A stretch of DNA of 64,000 nt. Source: CAZBDV01 sp964490765. GTDB lineage: Bacteria > Cloacimonadota > Cloacimonadia > Cloacimonadales > JAJBBL01. The stretch lies in NCBI GenBank assembly GCA_964490765.1, contig CAZBDV010000009.1:1-64000 (forward strand), read 5' to 3'. This document shows, piece after piece, positions 8,557-17,455 of the stretch. A program made the position numbers and the translations under genes. How positions within the stretch are numbered: position 1 is the first letter of the stretch; each line of letters opens with the position of its first letter. The notes under the pieces are model-generated. The model was not told the DNA's origin, did not search any database, and worked only from the letters and a program-made list of their open reading frames with translations.

Positions 8557-11421
8557 ATGAAAGAAGAAATCCTGATTAAAGGTGCTTCAGAGCACAATCT
8601 AAAGAATATAGAGCTGGTAATTCCCCGCAACAAATTGATTGTCTTTACGGGAGTCTCCGGCTCGGGCAAGTCTTCACTTGCCTTTGATACACTTTACGCA
8701 GAGGGACAGCGTCGTTATGTCGAATCACTCTCCGCTTATGCCCGTCAGTTTCTGGGACAGATGGAGAAGCCTAAGGTAGATTATATAGAGGGTTTATCAC
8801 CGGCGATATCGATAGAGCAGAAAGCAGCGAGCAAGAATCCCCGTTCGACAGTAGGTACTGTAACTGAGATATATGACTACCTGAGGGTGCTCTATGCCCG
8901 TATCGGAATCCAGCACTGTTATCAATGCGGCAGAGAGATCAGTTCACAGACAGTTGACCAGATGGTAGAGAGGATAATGTCCCTACCGGAGAAGACTAGG
9001 TTGCTCATCCTGGCCCCGGCGGTTCAGAACCGCAAGGGAGAGCACAAGGATATACTGGAGAAGATCCGGCAGGAGGGATTTGTCAGGGTGATAGTCAATG
9101 GCCAGATGCGGGAACTTTCTGAGGATATCAAACTCGATAAGAAGAGCAAGCACGATATCGATATAGTAGTTGACCGGTTGGTTATCAAGCAAGATATTGA
9201 GGGGAGGTTGACCGACTCACTGGAGACTGCCCTTCGTATAGCCGACGGTTACATCAAGATCAGAAATGCTGATACAGAAGTGACCGAGATCATGTCAGTT
9301 ACAAACGCCTGCAATATTTGTGGTATCAGCTATCCTGAGCTTACACCACCACATTTCTCTTTCAACAGCCCGCTCGGTATGTGTCCCACTTGCCACGGTC
9401 TGGGTTCAACTCTCGAGTTCGATCCTGACCTAATCGTCCCCAGTCCACAGCTATCTATAATGGAGGGAGCTGTTGCCCCCTGGGGTAAGCTGGCAGGAAA
9501 GAGGGGATCATGGATTCTTAAAATAGTCAGTAATATAGCGATGACCTATAATTTCTCTCTCGATACACCCTGGAAGAAACTGCCGCCTGAAGTTAAAGAC
9601 ATACTACTCTACGGTTCAAAGGGGAGAAGGATCAAGACGATCTGGGAGAGTAAACATGGGCGTGGTGAATATCTGGTGAAATATGAAGGGATTATACCGA
9701 CACTCAAGCGCAGGATGCACGAGACATCTTCAGAAGGAATGAGACGCTGGTACCTGCAGTTCATATCCGACAAGCCATGTGTGGATTGTCAGGGAAATAA
9801 GCTTCGTAGAGAGGTGCAGGCTGTTTATATCTCCGGTAAGTCGATCGTTGATCTTTCTCAGATGACCATCCAGGGGCTTTACACATTTCTCAAAGAGCTC
9901 GATCTGACAGGAAACAGAAAAGTTATCGCTGCAGAATTGCTGAAAGAGATAACCGAAAGACTCAATTTCTTGCTCAATGTCGGACTTCATTATCTTACTC
10001 TGGACCGTCGAGCCCCTTCCCTGTCCGGTGGTGAGTCGCAGAGAATAAGACTCGCCAGCCAGATCGGTAGTGGCCTGGTCGGTGTGATGTATATTCTTGA
10101 TGAACCGAGTATAGGCTTACATCAACGGGATAACCACCGTCTGATCAATATGCTCGAAAAACTGAGGGATAGTGGAAATACGGTTTTCGTAGTTGAACAT
10201 GATCGTGATATGATGCTGGCAGCAGACCGGATCTATGATTTCGGGCCTCGCGCCGGTGTATATGGTGGAGAAATTGTAGCAGAGGGATCTTTTCGGGAGA
10301 TTATGAAGGAGAAGCTCTCTTTAACCGGTAAGTATCTCACCGGAGAATTGCAAATTCCACTACCGGATAAAAGGATTAAACCGGATAAGCGAAGGATTAT
10401 AATCAAGGGTGCCAGACAGAATAACCTCAAGGATATAGAAGTATCAATTCCTATAGGGCTTTTTACGGCTGTAACGGGTGTTTCAGGTTCTGGCAAGAGC
10501 TCTCTCATCAATCAGATACTATACCCGGCTCTCGCTAACAGACTCAACAGAGCATCACAGCGCGAGGGAGATTATAACGCGATTTCTGGTTACCAGGAGC
10601 TGGAGAGTGTTATAGCAATTGACCAGCAACCGATAGGGAGAACCCCTCGCTCCAATCCGGCGACCTATACGAAGGCATTTGACCCTGTAAGAAAACTCTT
10701 TGCCAGCCTACCCTCTGCCAAAATGCGTGGGTACAGGGAGGGGAGATTCTCCTTCAACGTTAAGGGGGGCAGGTGTGAATCGTGCGAAGGTGCAGGAGTC
10801 AAACAGATATCCATGCACTTCCTTCCCGATATATACGTGACCTGTGAGACCTGTAAGGGTAGAAGATACAACAGCGAGACACTTAATATCCGGTATAAGG
10901 GATATAATATTGCTGACGTTCTCGATATGGATGTTCAGGAGGCTTATCAACTGTTCGATAAGATACCCCCTATCAGGCAGAAACTGGCTACATTACTCGA
11001 TGTCGGATTAGATTATATGAAGTTGGGGCAACCCTCGACTACTCTGTCCGGTGGAGAAGCACAACGGATAAAACTATCAAGAGAGCTGAGTAAAACCAGC
11101 TCGGGCAGAACTCTCTATATCCTTGATGAACCGACGACCGGTCTTCATTTCGACGATATCAACAAACTGATGAAGGTCCTTTTCCGTCTGGTTGCTATGG
11201 GCAATACGGTCGTTGTCATCGAACATAATCTCGATGTTATAAAGTGTGCTGACCATATTATTGATCTCGGCCCGGAAGGTGGAGACGAAGGTGGTTTCGT
11301 TGTAACAACCGGGACACCAGAAGAGATCTCCCGCTCAAAAAAATCTCATACCGGCAAGTTCATACAGGAGTATCTGCCCGGAGAGCTGAAGAAAGGGAAA
11401 CGCAAGAAGAGCAGTTCCTGA
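8557..11421 (+). CDS. uvrA: excinuclease ABC subunit A
   Basis: DNA damage-recognition ATPase of nucleotide excision repair, working with UvrB and UvrC. At 954 residues it is full length. It has two ABC modules: Walker A GVSGSGKSS near 33-41 and again near 640, with signatures LSGGESQRIRLAS near 485 and LSGGEAQRIKLS near 830. Zinc modules are visible at about 250-280 (CNICG...CPTCHG) and about 740-770 (CESCEGAG...CETCKG), and the early CYQCG pair is also present. The second Walker B reads ILDEPTTGLH. UvrB and UvrC are not in the window, so this is a stand-alone gene, as is common. Confidence 0.98.
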   Translation: MKEEILIKGASEHNLKNIELVIPRNKLIVFTGVSGSGKSSLAFDTLYAEGQRRYVESLSAYARQFLGQMEKPKVDYIEGLSPAISIEQKAASKNPRSTVGTVTEIYDYLRVLYARIGIQHCYQCGREISSQTVDQMVERIMSLPEKTRLLILAPAVQNRKGEHKDILEKIRQEGFVRVIVNGQMRELSEDIKLDKKSKHDIDIVVDRLVIKQDIEGRLTDSLETALRIADGYIKIRNADTEVTEIMSVTNACNICGISYPELTPPHFSFNSPLGMCPTCHGLGSTLEFDPDLIVPSPQLSIMEGAVAPWGKLAGKRGSWILKIVSNIAMTYNFSLDTPWKKLPPEVKDILLYGSKGRRIKTIWESKHGRGEYLVKYEGIIPTLKRRMHETSSEGMRRWYLQFISDKPCVDCQGNKLRREVQAVYISGKSIVDLSQMTIQGLYTFLKELDLTGNRKVIAAELLKEITERLNFLLNVGLHYLTLDRRAPSLSGGESQRIRLASQIGSGLVGVMYILDEPSIGLHQRDNHRLINMLEKLRDSGNTVFVVEHDRDMMLAADRIYDFGPRAGVYGGEIVAEGSFREIMKEKLSLTGKYLTGELQIPLPDKRIKPDKRRIIIKGARQNNLKDIEVSIPIGLFTAVTGVSGSGKSSLINQILYPALANRLNRASQREGDYNAISGYQELESVIAIDQQPIGRTPRSNPATYTKAFDPVRKLFASLPSAKMRGYREGRFSFNVKGGRCESCEGAGVKQISMHFLPDIYVTCETCKGRRYNSETLNIRYKGYNIADVLDMDVQEAYQLFDKIPPIRQKLATLLDVGLDYMKLGQPSTTLSGGEAQRIKLSRELSKTSSGRTLYILDEPTTGLHFDDINKLMKVLFRLVAMGNTVVVIEHNLDVIKCADHIIDLGPEGGDEGGFVVTTGTPEEISRSKKSHTGKFIQEYLPGELKKGKRKKSSS

Positions 11422-11552
11422 AGAGTTAATATTCCTGGCAGCGAAGATGAATGTTATGACCGGTTTAATCATCTAATGCTCTATGTCTCTCTTAAGCTCG
11501 GATGAACTGCTTCTTTAACTTATCATAACATTTGATATTGAAGGCAATTTCC

Positions 11553-12128
11553 TCAGGTTGTTGAACTTTCCTCCGGAGCAGCTTTATCGGTTTTCTTTTC
11601 GATAAACTCCACGTTGGCAAAGACCGAAGATACCTCGATATAGAGAATACTCCCGTCTGCACGGTCAGCTCCAACCCGGTATCTTTCCTGCCCTATCATC
11701 GCCAGCTTTCTTCCCGGTAAGGAAGCGGAACCAAAGACTGTGTTCACCTCTATCTGGGTCGGTATCTCAGGATCAATCAAGACGACTGCCGAGCCGAAAA
11801 CTACATTGACCTCGACAAACTGATCGGTTGACAGATCTGTCTTATCGGTGAGATCGACCCTACCCCTGCTGAAGACGATATTGTATTGATTGTTCCCCTG
11901 CTGAATATTATATCCCCTGTATGATCGCTCACCTCTCTGAGTATCGATTCTCCTGCGAGAACGATAACTACCACCAAAGATAACCTGGAAACCGAAATAA
12001 ACCAATAACAATCCGATAACTAATCGAAAGATCGGGATATCGACATTGAAGACGATTCGGACTATGATAGAAATACCAATAAGTATAAGAATAAGTCCCC
12101 AGAATACTCCACTCGATAAAATATTCAT
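11553..12128 (-). CDS. LiaF-like membrane protein (cell-wall stress family)
   Basis: A 191-residue protein with two or three N-terminal hydrophobic segments (about 8-28 and 32-52), an Arg-rich linker, and a C-terminal beta-rich domain with the repeated 'VNVVFGSAVV / VNTVFGSASL / VSSVFANVEF' pattern of the LiaF/DUF2154 family (cell-wall-active antibiotics response). In Firmicutes LiaF inhibits the LiaS kinase; in other bacteria the role is unknown. The gene is convergent with uvrA and follows the REC-PAS gene on the same strand with a 45-bp gap, so the two may be co-transcribed. Confidence 0.8.
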   Translation of the reverse strand: MNILSSGVFWGLILILIGISIIVRIVFNVDIPIFRLVIGLLLVYFGFQVIFGGSYRSRRRIDTQRGERSYRGYNIQQGNNQYNIVFSRGRVDLTDKTDLSTDQFVEVNVVFGSAVVLIDPEIPTQIEVNTVFGSASLPGRKLAMIGQERYRVGADRADGSILYIEVSSVFANVEFIEKKTDKAAPEESSTT

Positions 12129-12173
12129 ACTTCACCTCGTAATTTTGATTTGTTAATCTCTATTCAGACTCTG

Positions 12174-14189
12174 TTAAGAACTATTGAGAAACGAATTCTG
12201 ACCCAGTATTGAAGATCCGATGCTATCCTCGAGAATCGACTGATATTCTATGATGTTATTCTCTCGATCAAAGATGGCTGTTATTATCCATACCTTGTTA
12301 TCGAGTGTTACATCGGATATTTTTATCTGTTTGAAGATCTTTCTGATTGTCTGGTTACTCGCGCTGAGTCTGGAAAGATTCTTCTCTGTCCAGTGTCTGA
12401 GTTGTTCCGGTATACAGGAGAAGAGGTTCTGCTCTTCGAGAGACCTGTCAGTATCACAGGGAAAGATATCCATGAATGCCTGATTGACCGTTATTATCTT
12501 ACCATCCTGCTGAAAACGGCAGACTGGTAGATGCAATTGGTCGATAAGCCCGAAATAGAGGGTGTTCAACTTCAGAATCTCCTGTTCAGCATAACGGGTA
12601 TCAGTAATGTCGATTACCAGTGATTGCTTCGATATTCGCCCATCGTAATGATATATAGGAGTATTGACTATCGAATACCAGCGGTTATCTTCCGGACTTT
12701 TTATCTCCCGTTTGACCGTCTCCCCTTTCTGTACCTTTTCGTTTACACACCAGGGACAGACATCTTCCCGATTGTGCAGTGCCCTGTAACAAACCTCACC
12801 TATCGGATTGTGACCTGTACGTTCGATTAGTTTATCATTTACGAATTCTATCTTATGATCTGAAGAACAGACAAATGACAGACCTTCAAAAGCATTTATT
12901 ATAGCATTTAAGTGTGCCTGTTTCTCTAAAAGTTCTATCTCGTATTTCTTCCGCTCAGTGATATCCTGTACTACACCGTCGTAATACGTCAGATTACCCA
13001 CTTCATCGAAATGGAGGACCGGTGTATTCCGCAACCAGGCTAATCTGCCATCCTTTCTGATTATCCGGTGCTCATAGGGATTGATCTGCTCACCGGCCAG
13101 TACTCTCTTTACATTCTCCAGAACTGATTTACGGTCCCGTTCGTCAACCATTTCGATCCATAGATAGGGATTGGCTGAATGCTCTTCCGGTGTATAACCT
13201 GTTACAGCCTGACAGGCAGAACTGTGGACCGTTCTCAACGGTTCTCCATTATTGACAAAGACGGTGTAGATGTAATCTGTCATAGTTTCCGTTATCCGTT
13301 TTAGACGTTCTTCGCTCTGACGGAGTTTGTTTTCTGACAGCTTTCTCTCACTTATATTCCTGGCAATTGTCAATATTACTGTCTCATTATCATAATCTAT
13401 AAGCCGGCTTATGCATTCTACCGGGATCATATTACCTCTGGTATCTATTAGGGTGGTTTCGAATATGAGTTGTTTATAGGCACGGAGTTCGGATACATAG
13501 AGATTAAAATTCTTATTGAAATCCTCTGGTTGAAATTCGAGATAATTTAGCTGATTCAACTCACTCATCTCGAGTCCGAGCATTTTAATAGTAGCTTGAT
13601 TAGTCTCCAGTATATTACCCTGAAAGTCGTATATGAATATGGCATCCGTTATACTGTTGAAGATATTCCTGAATTTTTCTTCGCTCTGCTGCAAACTCTT
13701 CCCTGTAACCGCCAGGCGGTCTTCAATATCCAGTTGCTGAACAACCTTCTTAACAGAGGTCGGTAGTAGTTCCAGGAAACCCTGCTCTTTAACGAGATAA
13801 TCTCTGGCACCCAGTTTCATCATTTCAATAACCCCCTTCTCATTCCCGGGAGGTGACATAATAATGAATGGAATATCTACTCTACTGTCCTTCAGATTTG
13901 TTATTACCTCTTTTGCTGTCATATCGGGCAAATGATACTCCATAAGCAGGAGACTGTCACTCTTATCCAGAGCATAAAAGATTGCAGCACTTCCGTAGGA
14001 AATCACTTTTGTCTCAAATCCTTCATCGGTTAGAGATCGGGCTATTATCTTGGCAACATTGTCGTTATCTTCTACTATAATTATCCGCCTGGCCAACCCC
14101 TCTCGGCCGGCTGACTTCGAACTGACACGTCTCTGGTCAGCACTGTCAGGAGAATCGCTATCTCTCCCCTTCGTCCCCTCTTTATTCAT
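12174..14189 (-). CDS. REC-PAS-PAS-PAS-PAS protein without output domain
   Basis: A 671-residue cytoplasmic signalling protein. A charged N-terminus is followed by a receiver domain (about 35-150) and four PAS-like domains (about 170-285, 292-415, 425-535 and 540-650), three of them introduced by the usual 'SEEKF/SEERL' or 'ISERK/ITERKK' linkers. The receiver has an acidic pair (E40/D41) and K134, but the phosphoacceptor position is Glu84 (LLMEYHLPDM) instead of Asp. No histidine-kinase, GGDEF, EAL or HTH region follows. The third PAS domain carries C467, C478 and C481, a Cys pattern seen in many PAS_4-type sensors that may bind a cofactor. The ATG at 14189 follows AAGGAA. It probably signals through protein contacts. 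Confidence 0.85.
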   Translation of the reverse strand: MNKEGTKGRDSDSPDSADQRRVSSKSAGREGLARRIIIVEDNDNVAKIIARSLTDEGFETKVISYGSAAIFYALDKSDSLLLMEYHLPDMTAKEVITNLKDSRVDIPFIIMSPPGNEKGVIEMMKLGARDYLVKEQGFLELLPTSVKKVVQQLDIEDRLAVTGKSLQQSEEKFRNIFNSITDAIFIYDFQGNILETNQATIKMLGLEMSELNQLNYLEFQPEDFNKNFNLYVSELRAYKQLIFETTLIDTRGNMIPVECISRLIDYDNETVILTIARNISERKLSENKLRQSEERLKRITETMTDYIYTVFVNNGEPLRTVHSSACQAVTGYTPEEHSANPYLWIEMVDERDRKSVLENVKRVLAGEQINPYEHRIIRKDGRLAWLRNTPVLHFDEVGNLTYYDGVVQDITERKKYEIELLEKQAHLNAIINAFEGLSFVCSSDHKIEFVNDKLIERTGHNPIGEVCYRALHNREDVCPWCVNEKVQKGETVKREIKSPEDNRWYSIVNTPIYHYDGRISKQSLVIDITDTRYAEQEILKLNTLYFGLIDQLHLPVCRFQQDGKIITVNQAFMDIFPCDTDRSLEEQNLFSCIPEQLRHWTEKNLSRLSASNQTIRKIFKQIKISDVTLDNKVWIITAIFDRENNIIEYQSILEDSIGSSILGQNSFLNSS

Positions 14190-14270
14190 TAACTATTCCT
14201 TCTCTATGAAAACAAAAAGGGTGATATTACACCCTGATTGCAAATTTTTCTCTGAAGAGCTCCGAAATGT

Positions 14271-14618
14271 TTACTCTTCTTTTTTTCCGTCAGACTTTTC
14301 TGGCAGCTCATACAGTTTGATTTCCAACCTGTCTGTCGATAACTCGGGATAGAAATCCTTGATGTAATTTTCCACTACTTCCTTCAAATCCTTCTCCCTC
14401 TCCAGGATGTCCTTTTTCAGTCCGATTTTCAATTCATATTTGCCTGGAACTCTCATGCTGCAAGATACATGCGGCTTGACTCCTATCATATCTCGAAGAT
14501 ACTCGGGTAGAGTCTGGCTGAGTTTCAAAAACTGTGTTACCCGAACAATGAACCGGTAGGAAAAAAAGCCTGCAATTGCGGCAATGATTATGATAAAGGT
14601 AAATCTTGATCTTTTCAT
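14271..14618 (-). CDS. small membrane-anchored protein of unknown function
   Basis: A 115-residue protein with one N-terminal membrane segment (about 6-27) and a charged soluble domain with alternating beta and alpha texture, ending in a Lys/Glu-rich tail. I recognise no family. It lies 81 bp upstream of the REC-PAS gene on the same strand, and no coding frame competes with it. It may be anchored in the inner membrane with its domain outside. Confidence 0.5.
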   Translation of the reverse strand: MKRSRFTFIIIIAAIAGFFSYRFIVRVTQFLKLSQTLPEYLRDMIGVKPHVSCSMRVPGKYELKIGLKKDILEREKDLKEVVENYIKDFYPELSTDRLEIKLYELPEKSDGKKEE

Positions 14619-14737
14619 AACATCCTCTGATTATCTTAAAAAGCCGTTACCTGAATTCGCTGTAAATCCAGGATTCAATAAGATTTCTGAGATTCTGTCG
14701 CCTGGAAATTATCCGTTACATAAAAATACTGGCCAGA

Positions 14738-15445
14738 TTATCGATAATAGGATTTTATCCTGCCCCAGGAAGGTTTACTAACCCCGACTGTCGATCGTTG
14801 GAGATCTGAAATAGTCCGCGGGCTAACTCTGTATTCACCGTATCGATAATCAACAATCCCGGTAACCTGGGAAAAAGATTCACCGTTAGTTATCGTAAAT
14901 CTGCGATCATTGACAGGAATAAAACCATCTCCAAGGCGGCTAGTTCCCGAGCCGTCATTGATCATCCAAGCATCTCCCTCTTCGGTCTTACCGGTCACAG
15001 AAACGTTTGTTACTAGAACTAATACCCCTTCATAGGCTTCACTGATCGCTAATTCACCTGTCGTAACGGCGGTTGGAGCTGGCAACGGATTATTAGAACT
15101 GATCACTTTAAGCTCTCGCACATTTCTTAATGTCGTGAAACCAAAATGCTCGTAAACCTCACCGGTGAGTTCCACTAAATCTCCAACCCGGATCGCTCTG
15201 TTACGATCATTAACATAAATACCACGCCAGGGTCCCCCCTCAGGTTCGGAAAGATAGTATCCACCAGTACGGTAGTTTATCGCTGTTACGATACCATTCG
15301 TCGTTACTGTCTGATTACGTAATGGAGAGGGATAAGTCCCATCCGTTCCCGTATTATTGGTGTACTGTATATCATAAATCGAGGTCTGACCGGAGTAAAG
15401 AAATAACGGGATCATAAATATGATGGCCACGATATAGCTCCGCAT
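14738..15445 (-). CDS. secreted OB-fold protein
   Basis: Product of 235 residues with a signal peptide (1-19, ending LYSG) and an OB-fold domain like those attached to bacterial extracellular nucleases (YhcR-type), seen in the 'VTTNGIVTAINYRTGGYYLSE' and 'GDLVELTGEVYE' strands. No nuclease domain follows, so it is a lone OB protein. The ATG at 15445 is preceded by AGGAGGTG; the frame extends upstream to 15493 but without that support. The last dozen residues (KPSWGRIKSYYR) form a basic-aromatic tail separated from the fold by a short Ser/Val linker. In my recollection similar 'TWG.IK..YR' tails occur on secreted proteins of FCB-group bacteria. Confidence 0.7.
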   Translation of the reverse strand: MRSYIVAIIFMIPLFLYSGQTSIYDIQYTNNTGTDGTYPSPLRNQTVTTNGIVTAINYRTGGYYLSEPEGGPWRGIYVNDRNRAIRVGDLVELTGEVYEHFGFTTLRNVRELKVISSNNPLPAPTAVTTGELAISEAYEGVLVLVTNVSVTGKTEEGDAWMINDGSGTSRLGDGFIPVNDRRFTITNGESFSQVTGIVDYRYGEYRVSPRTISDLQRSTVGVSKPSWGRIKSYYR

Positions 15446-15542
15446 TGCACCTCCTCGTATAAAACCATTTACATTATAATTCATTTGATACAACTATCTT
15501 CCTGCCATTCAAAATGTCAAGCTTTTATGTCGTGTTGTTAAA

Positions 15543-15857
15543 TTAATCCGCAATAACTGTTCTACAGATTTCACGACCGCAAATATCTCCTGCGCGGGAA
15601 AAACAACAATCATTGCTATCTAATTTTAACGCAAGAGAGGATAATTGTCTCAAAATAATTAGAGAGCCAAGGGTCAGGAGAATAAATTCTTGACAGTATG
15701 ATAAATATTTTTTTAATTGGTCCAAGAGTAAAGGCAGGTAAACAGAATCGGCAATCAAACTACCATCCCTGTATTGATCATCAGTTAATAAGGGTATGTT
15801 TATGTATATGCTAATGATAAAGGCGACCATTATGCTTATGATTTCTCCTCTGTTCAT
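15543..15857 (-). CDS. doubtful small hydrophobic ORF
   Basis: A 104-codon frame with two hydrophobic stretches (about 8-25 and 58-78) and a Cys-rich end. It has no clear ribosome-binding site and no recognised family. It occupies an otherwise gene-free stretch (15446-15925) between the OB-fold gene and rho. The hydrophobic texture is what A/T-rich DNA gives by chance, so I list it mainly to mark the only candidate here. No promoter or terminator could be assigned with confidence in this gap. Confidence 0.25.
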   Translation of the reverse strand: MNRGEIISIMVAFIISIYINIPLLTDDQYRDGSLIADSVYLPLLLDQLKKYLSYCQEFILLTLGSLIILRQLSSLALKLDSNDCCFSRAGDICGREICRTVIAD

Positions 15858-15925
15858 AACATCAAACGACCTGATCTGAAGCTCTTATTGTGCAAAAATA
15901 GCCAAAAATTACAAGGAGACTTGGT

Positions 15926-17191
15926 ATGACTAATAATGATTTAGATAAGATCCATTCGTTGAATACTCAAGGTTTGGTCAAGCTGGCAAAGGCTTATGAT
16001 ATTTCCGGCTATACGACCCTGCCACGAAATGAGTTGATCTTTCGTATTTTAAAGTCGGCAGCCGAGCAGGAAGGTTTAGCCTTCACTACCGGCTGTCTCG
16101 ATATTATGGAAGACGGTTATGGTTTTCTCCGTTTCCCGGAGAATAATTACATTCCGAGCAGGGACGATATATATGTCTCTCTTACTCAGATAAAGAAATT
16201 CAACCTCAAGAAGGGACATATGGTGTCAGGCCCTGTAAGGTCACCCAAAGAGGGTGAAAAATATTTTGCCCTCCTGCGGGTCGATGCGGTTAATATGCAT
16301 GCACCTGAAGAGTTGATCAGCAGCAAAGATTTTGATGACCTAACACCCTACTATCCAGAGAAGCGGCTTGATCTTGAGACGACACCTAAAAACGTCTCGA
16401 CACGTATCATTAACCTCTTTACTCCTATAGGTAAAGGCCAGAGAGGATTGATTGTAGCAGCACCAAGAACAGGAAAGACAGTTCTCCTGCAGGATGTGTC
16501 CAACGCAATTCTAACCAATCATGAAGAGGTTTATGTTATAGTACTGCTCGTTGATGAACGGCCTGAAGAGGTTACAGAGATGAAACGGATATTGATTCCG
16601 CAAAACTCCGAAGTGATATGTTCTACATTTGACGAAACTCCTCAAAACCATATTCAGGTAGCTGAGATGTGTATCAACAAAGCAAAGAGAATGGTAGAGC
16701 TGGGACAGGATGTAGTTATTATGCTCGACAGTATAACTCGTCTGGCTCGAGCATATAACAATGTCTCCCCATCAAGTGGTAAGGTCCTCTCCGGTGGTAT
16801 TGATTCCAATGCACTGCATCGGCCGAAGAAATTCTTCGGGGCTGCCAGAAACACCATAGAGATGGGAAGTTTGACTATTATCGCTACCGCTCTGGTAGAT
16901 ACCGGAAGCAGAATGGACCAGGTGATCTTTGAGGAGTTTAAGGGAACAGGTAATATGGAACTCGTTCTCGACAGATCTATCAGTGATATGCGGCTCTATC
17001 CGGCAATCGATCTGGTAAAATCGGGAACACGACGTGAAGAATTGCTCCTGACAAAGACCGAATTGAACCGTATGTATGTAATGCGCAAATTCCTGAAGAC
17101 TATGAGTCCTGTCCAGGGTATAGAGACCCTTAGGAACAAAGTACTGAACTCCAAAAACAATCAGGATCTTCTCGATTCGATGAGTCAATAA
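15926..17191 (+). CDS. rho: transcription termination factor Rho
   Basis: RNA-dependent ATPase hexamer that terminates transcripts. At 421 residues it has the standard length. The N-terminal helical domain (about 1-45) is followed by the cold-shock-like RNA-binding fold (about 50-125, 'GYGFLRFPENNYIPS.DDIYVS'), then the RecA-like core with P-loop APRTGKT near 180 and the Q/R-loop region 'SGGIDSNALHRPKKFFGAARN' (broken here). There is no long insertion between domains, unlike many Bacteroidota Rho proteins. AAGGAG precedes the ATG. Confidence 0.97.
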   Translation: MTNNDLDKIHSLNTQGLVKLAKAYDISGYTTLPRNELIFRILKSAAEQEGLAFTTGCLDIMEDGYGFLRFPENNYIPSRDDIYVSLTQIKKFNLKKGHMVSGPVRSPKEGEKYFALLRVDAVNMHAPEELISSKDFDDLTPYYPEKRLDLETTPKNVSTRIINLFTPIGKGQRGLIVAAPRTGKTVLLQDVSNAILTNHEEVYVIVLLVDERPEEVTEMKRILIPQNSEVICSTFDETPQNHIQVAEMCINKAKRMVELGQDVVIMLDSITRLARAYNNVSPSSGKVLSGGIDSNALHRPKKFFGAARNTIEMGSLTIIATALVDTGSRMDQVIFEEFKGTGNMELVLDRSISDMRLYPAIDLVKSGTRREELLLTKTELNRMYVMRKFLKTMSPVQGIETLRNKVLNSKNNQDLLDSMSQ

Positions 17192-17455
17192 CCTGGCTGG
17201 TTACTTGATAAAACTAATAGTCTGAGATTTCTTTGTTAATTCGGGATGAGGGGAAGTTTCGCAAGGTCGTATCAATCTTAATTCTGTCAATGCAGAATTA
17301 AACGACCTGAAGATATTGATCAATACAGCAGAAGGATAAGTGATAGCTTTTCCAGAATTCACACACCAGATACCAGGCTCTTCATTCTCTCCTACTATAA
17401 GGATTTCTGTTGACAGTCAAGCCTGCCAGTAGTGACAAAAGACAAGGAAGAGATT

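Noticed and set aside
17410..17438. TTGACA before the U32 gene as a promoter
   Set aside because: No acceptable -10 element 16-18 bp downstream, and the start codon falls within 40 bp.
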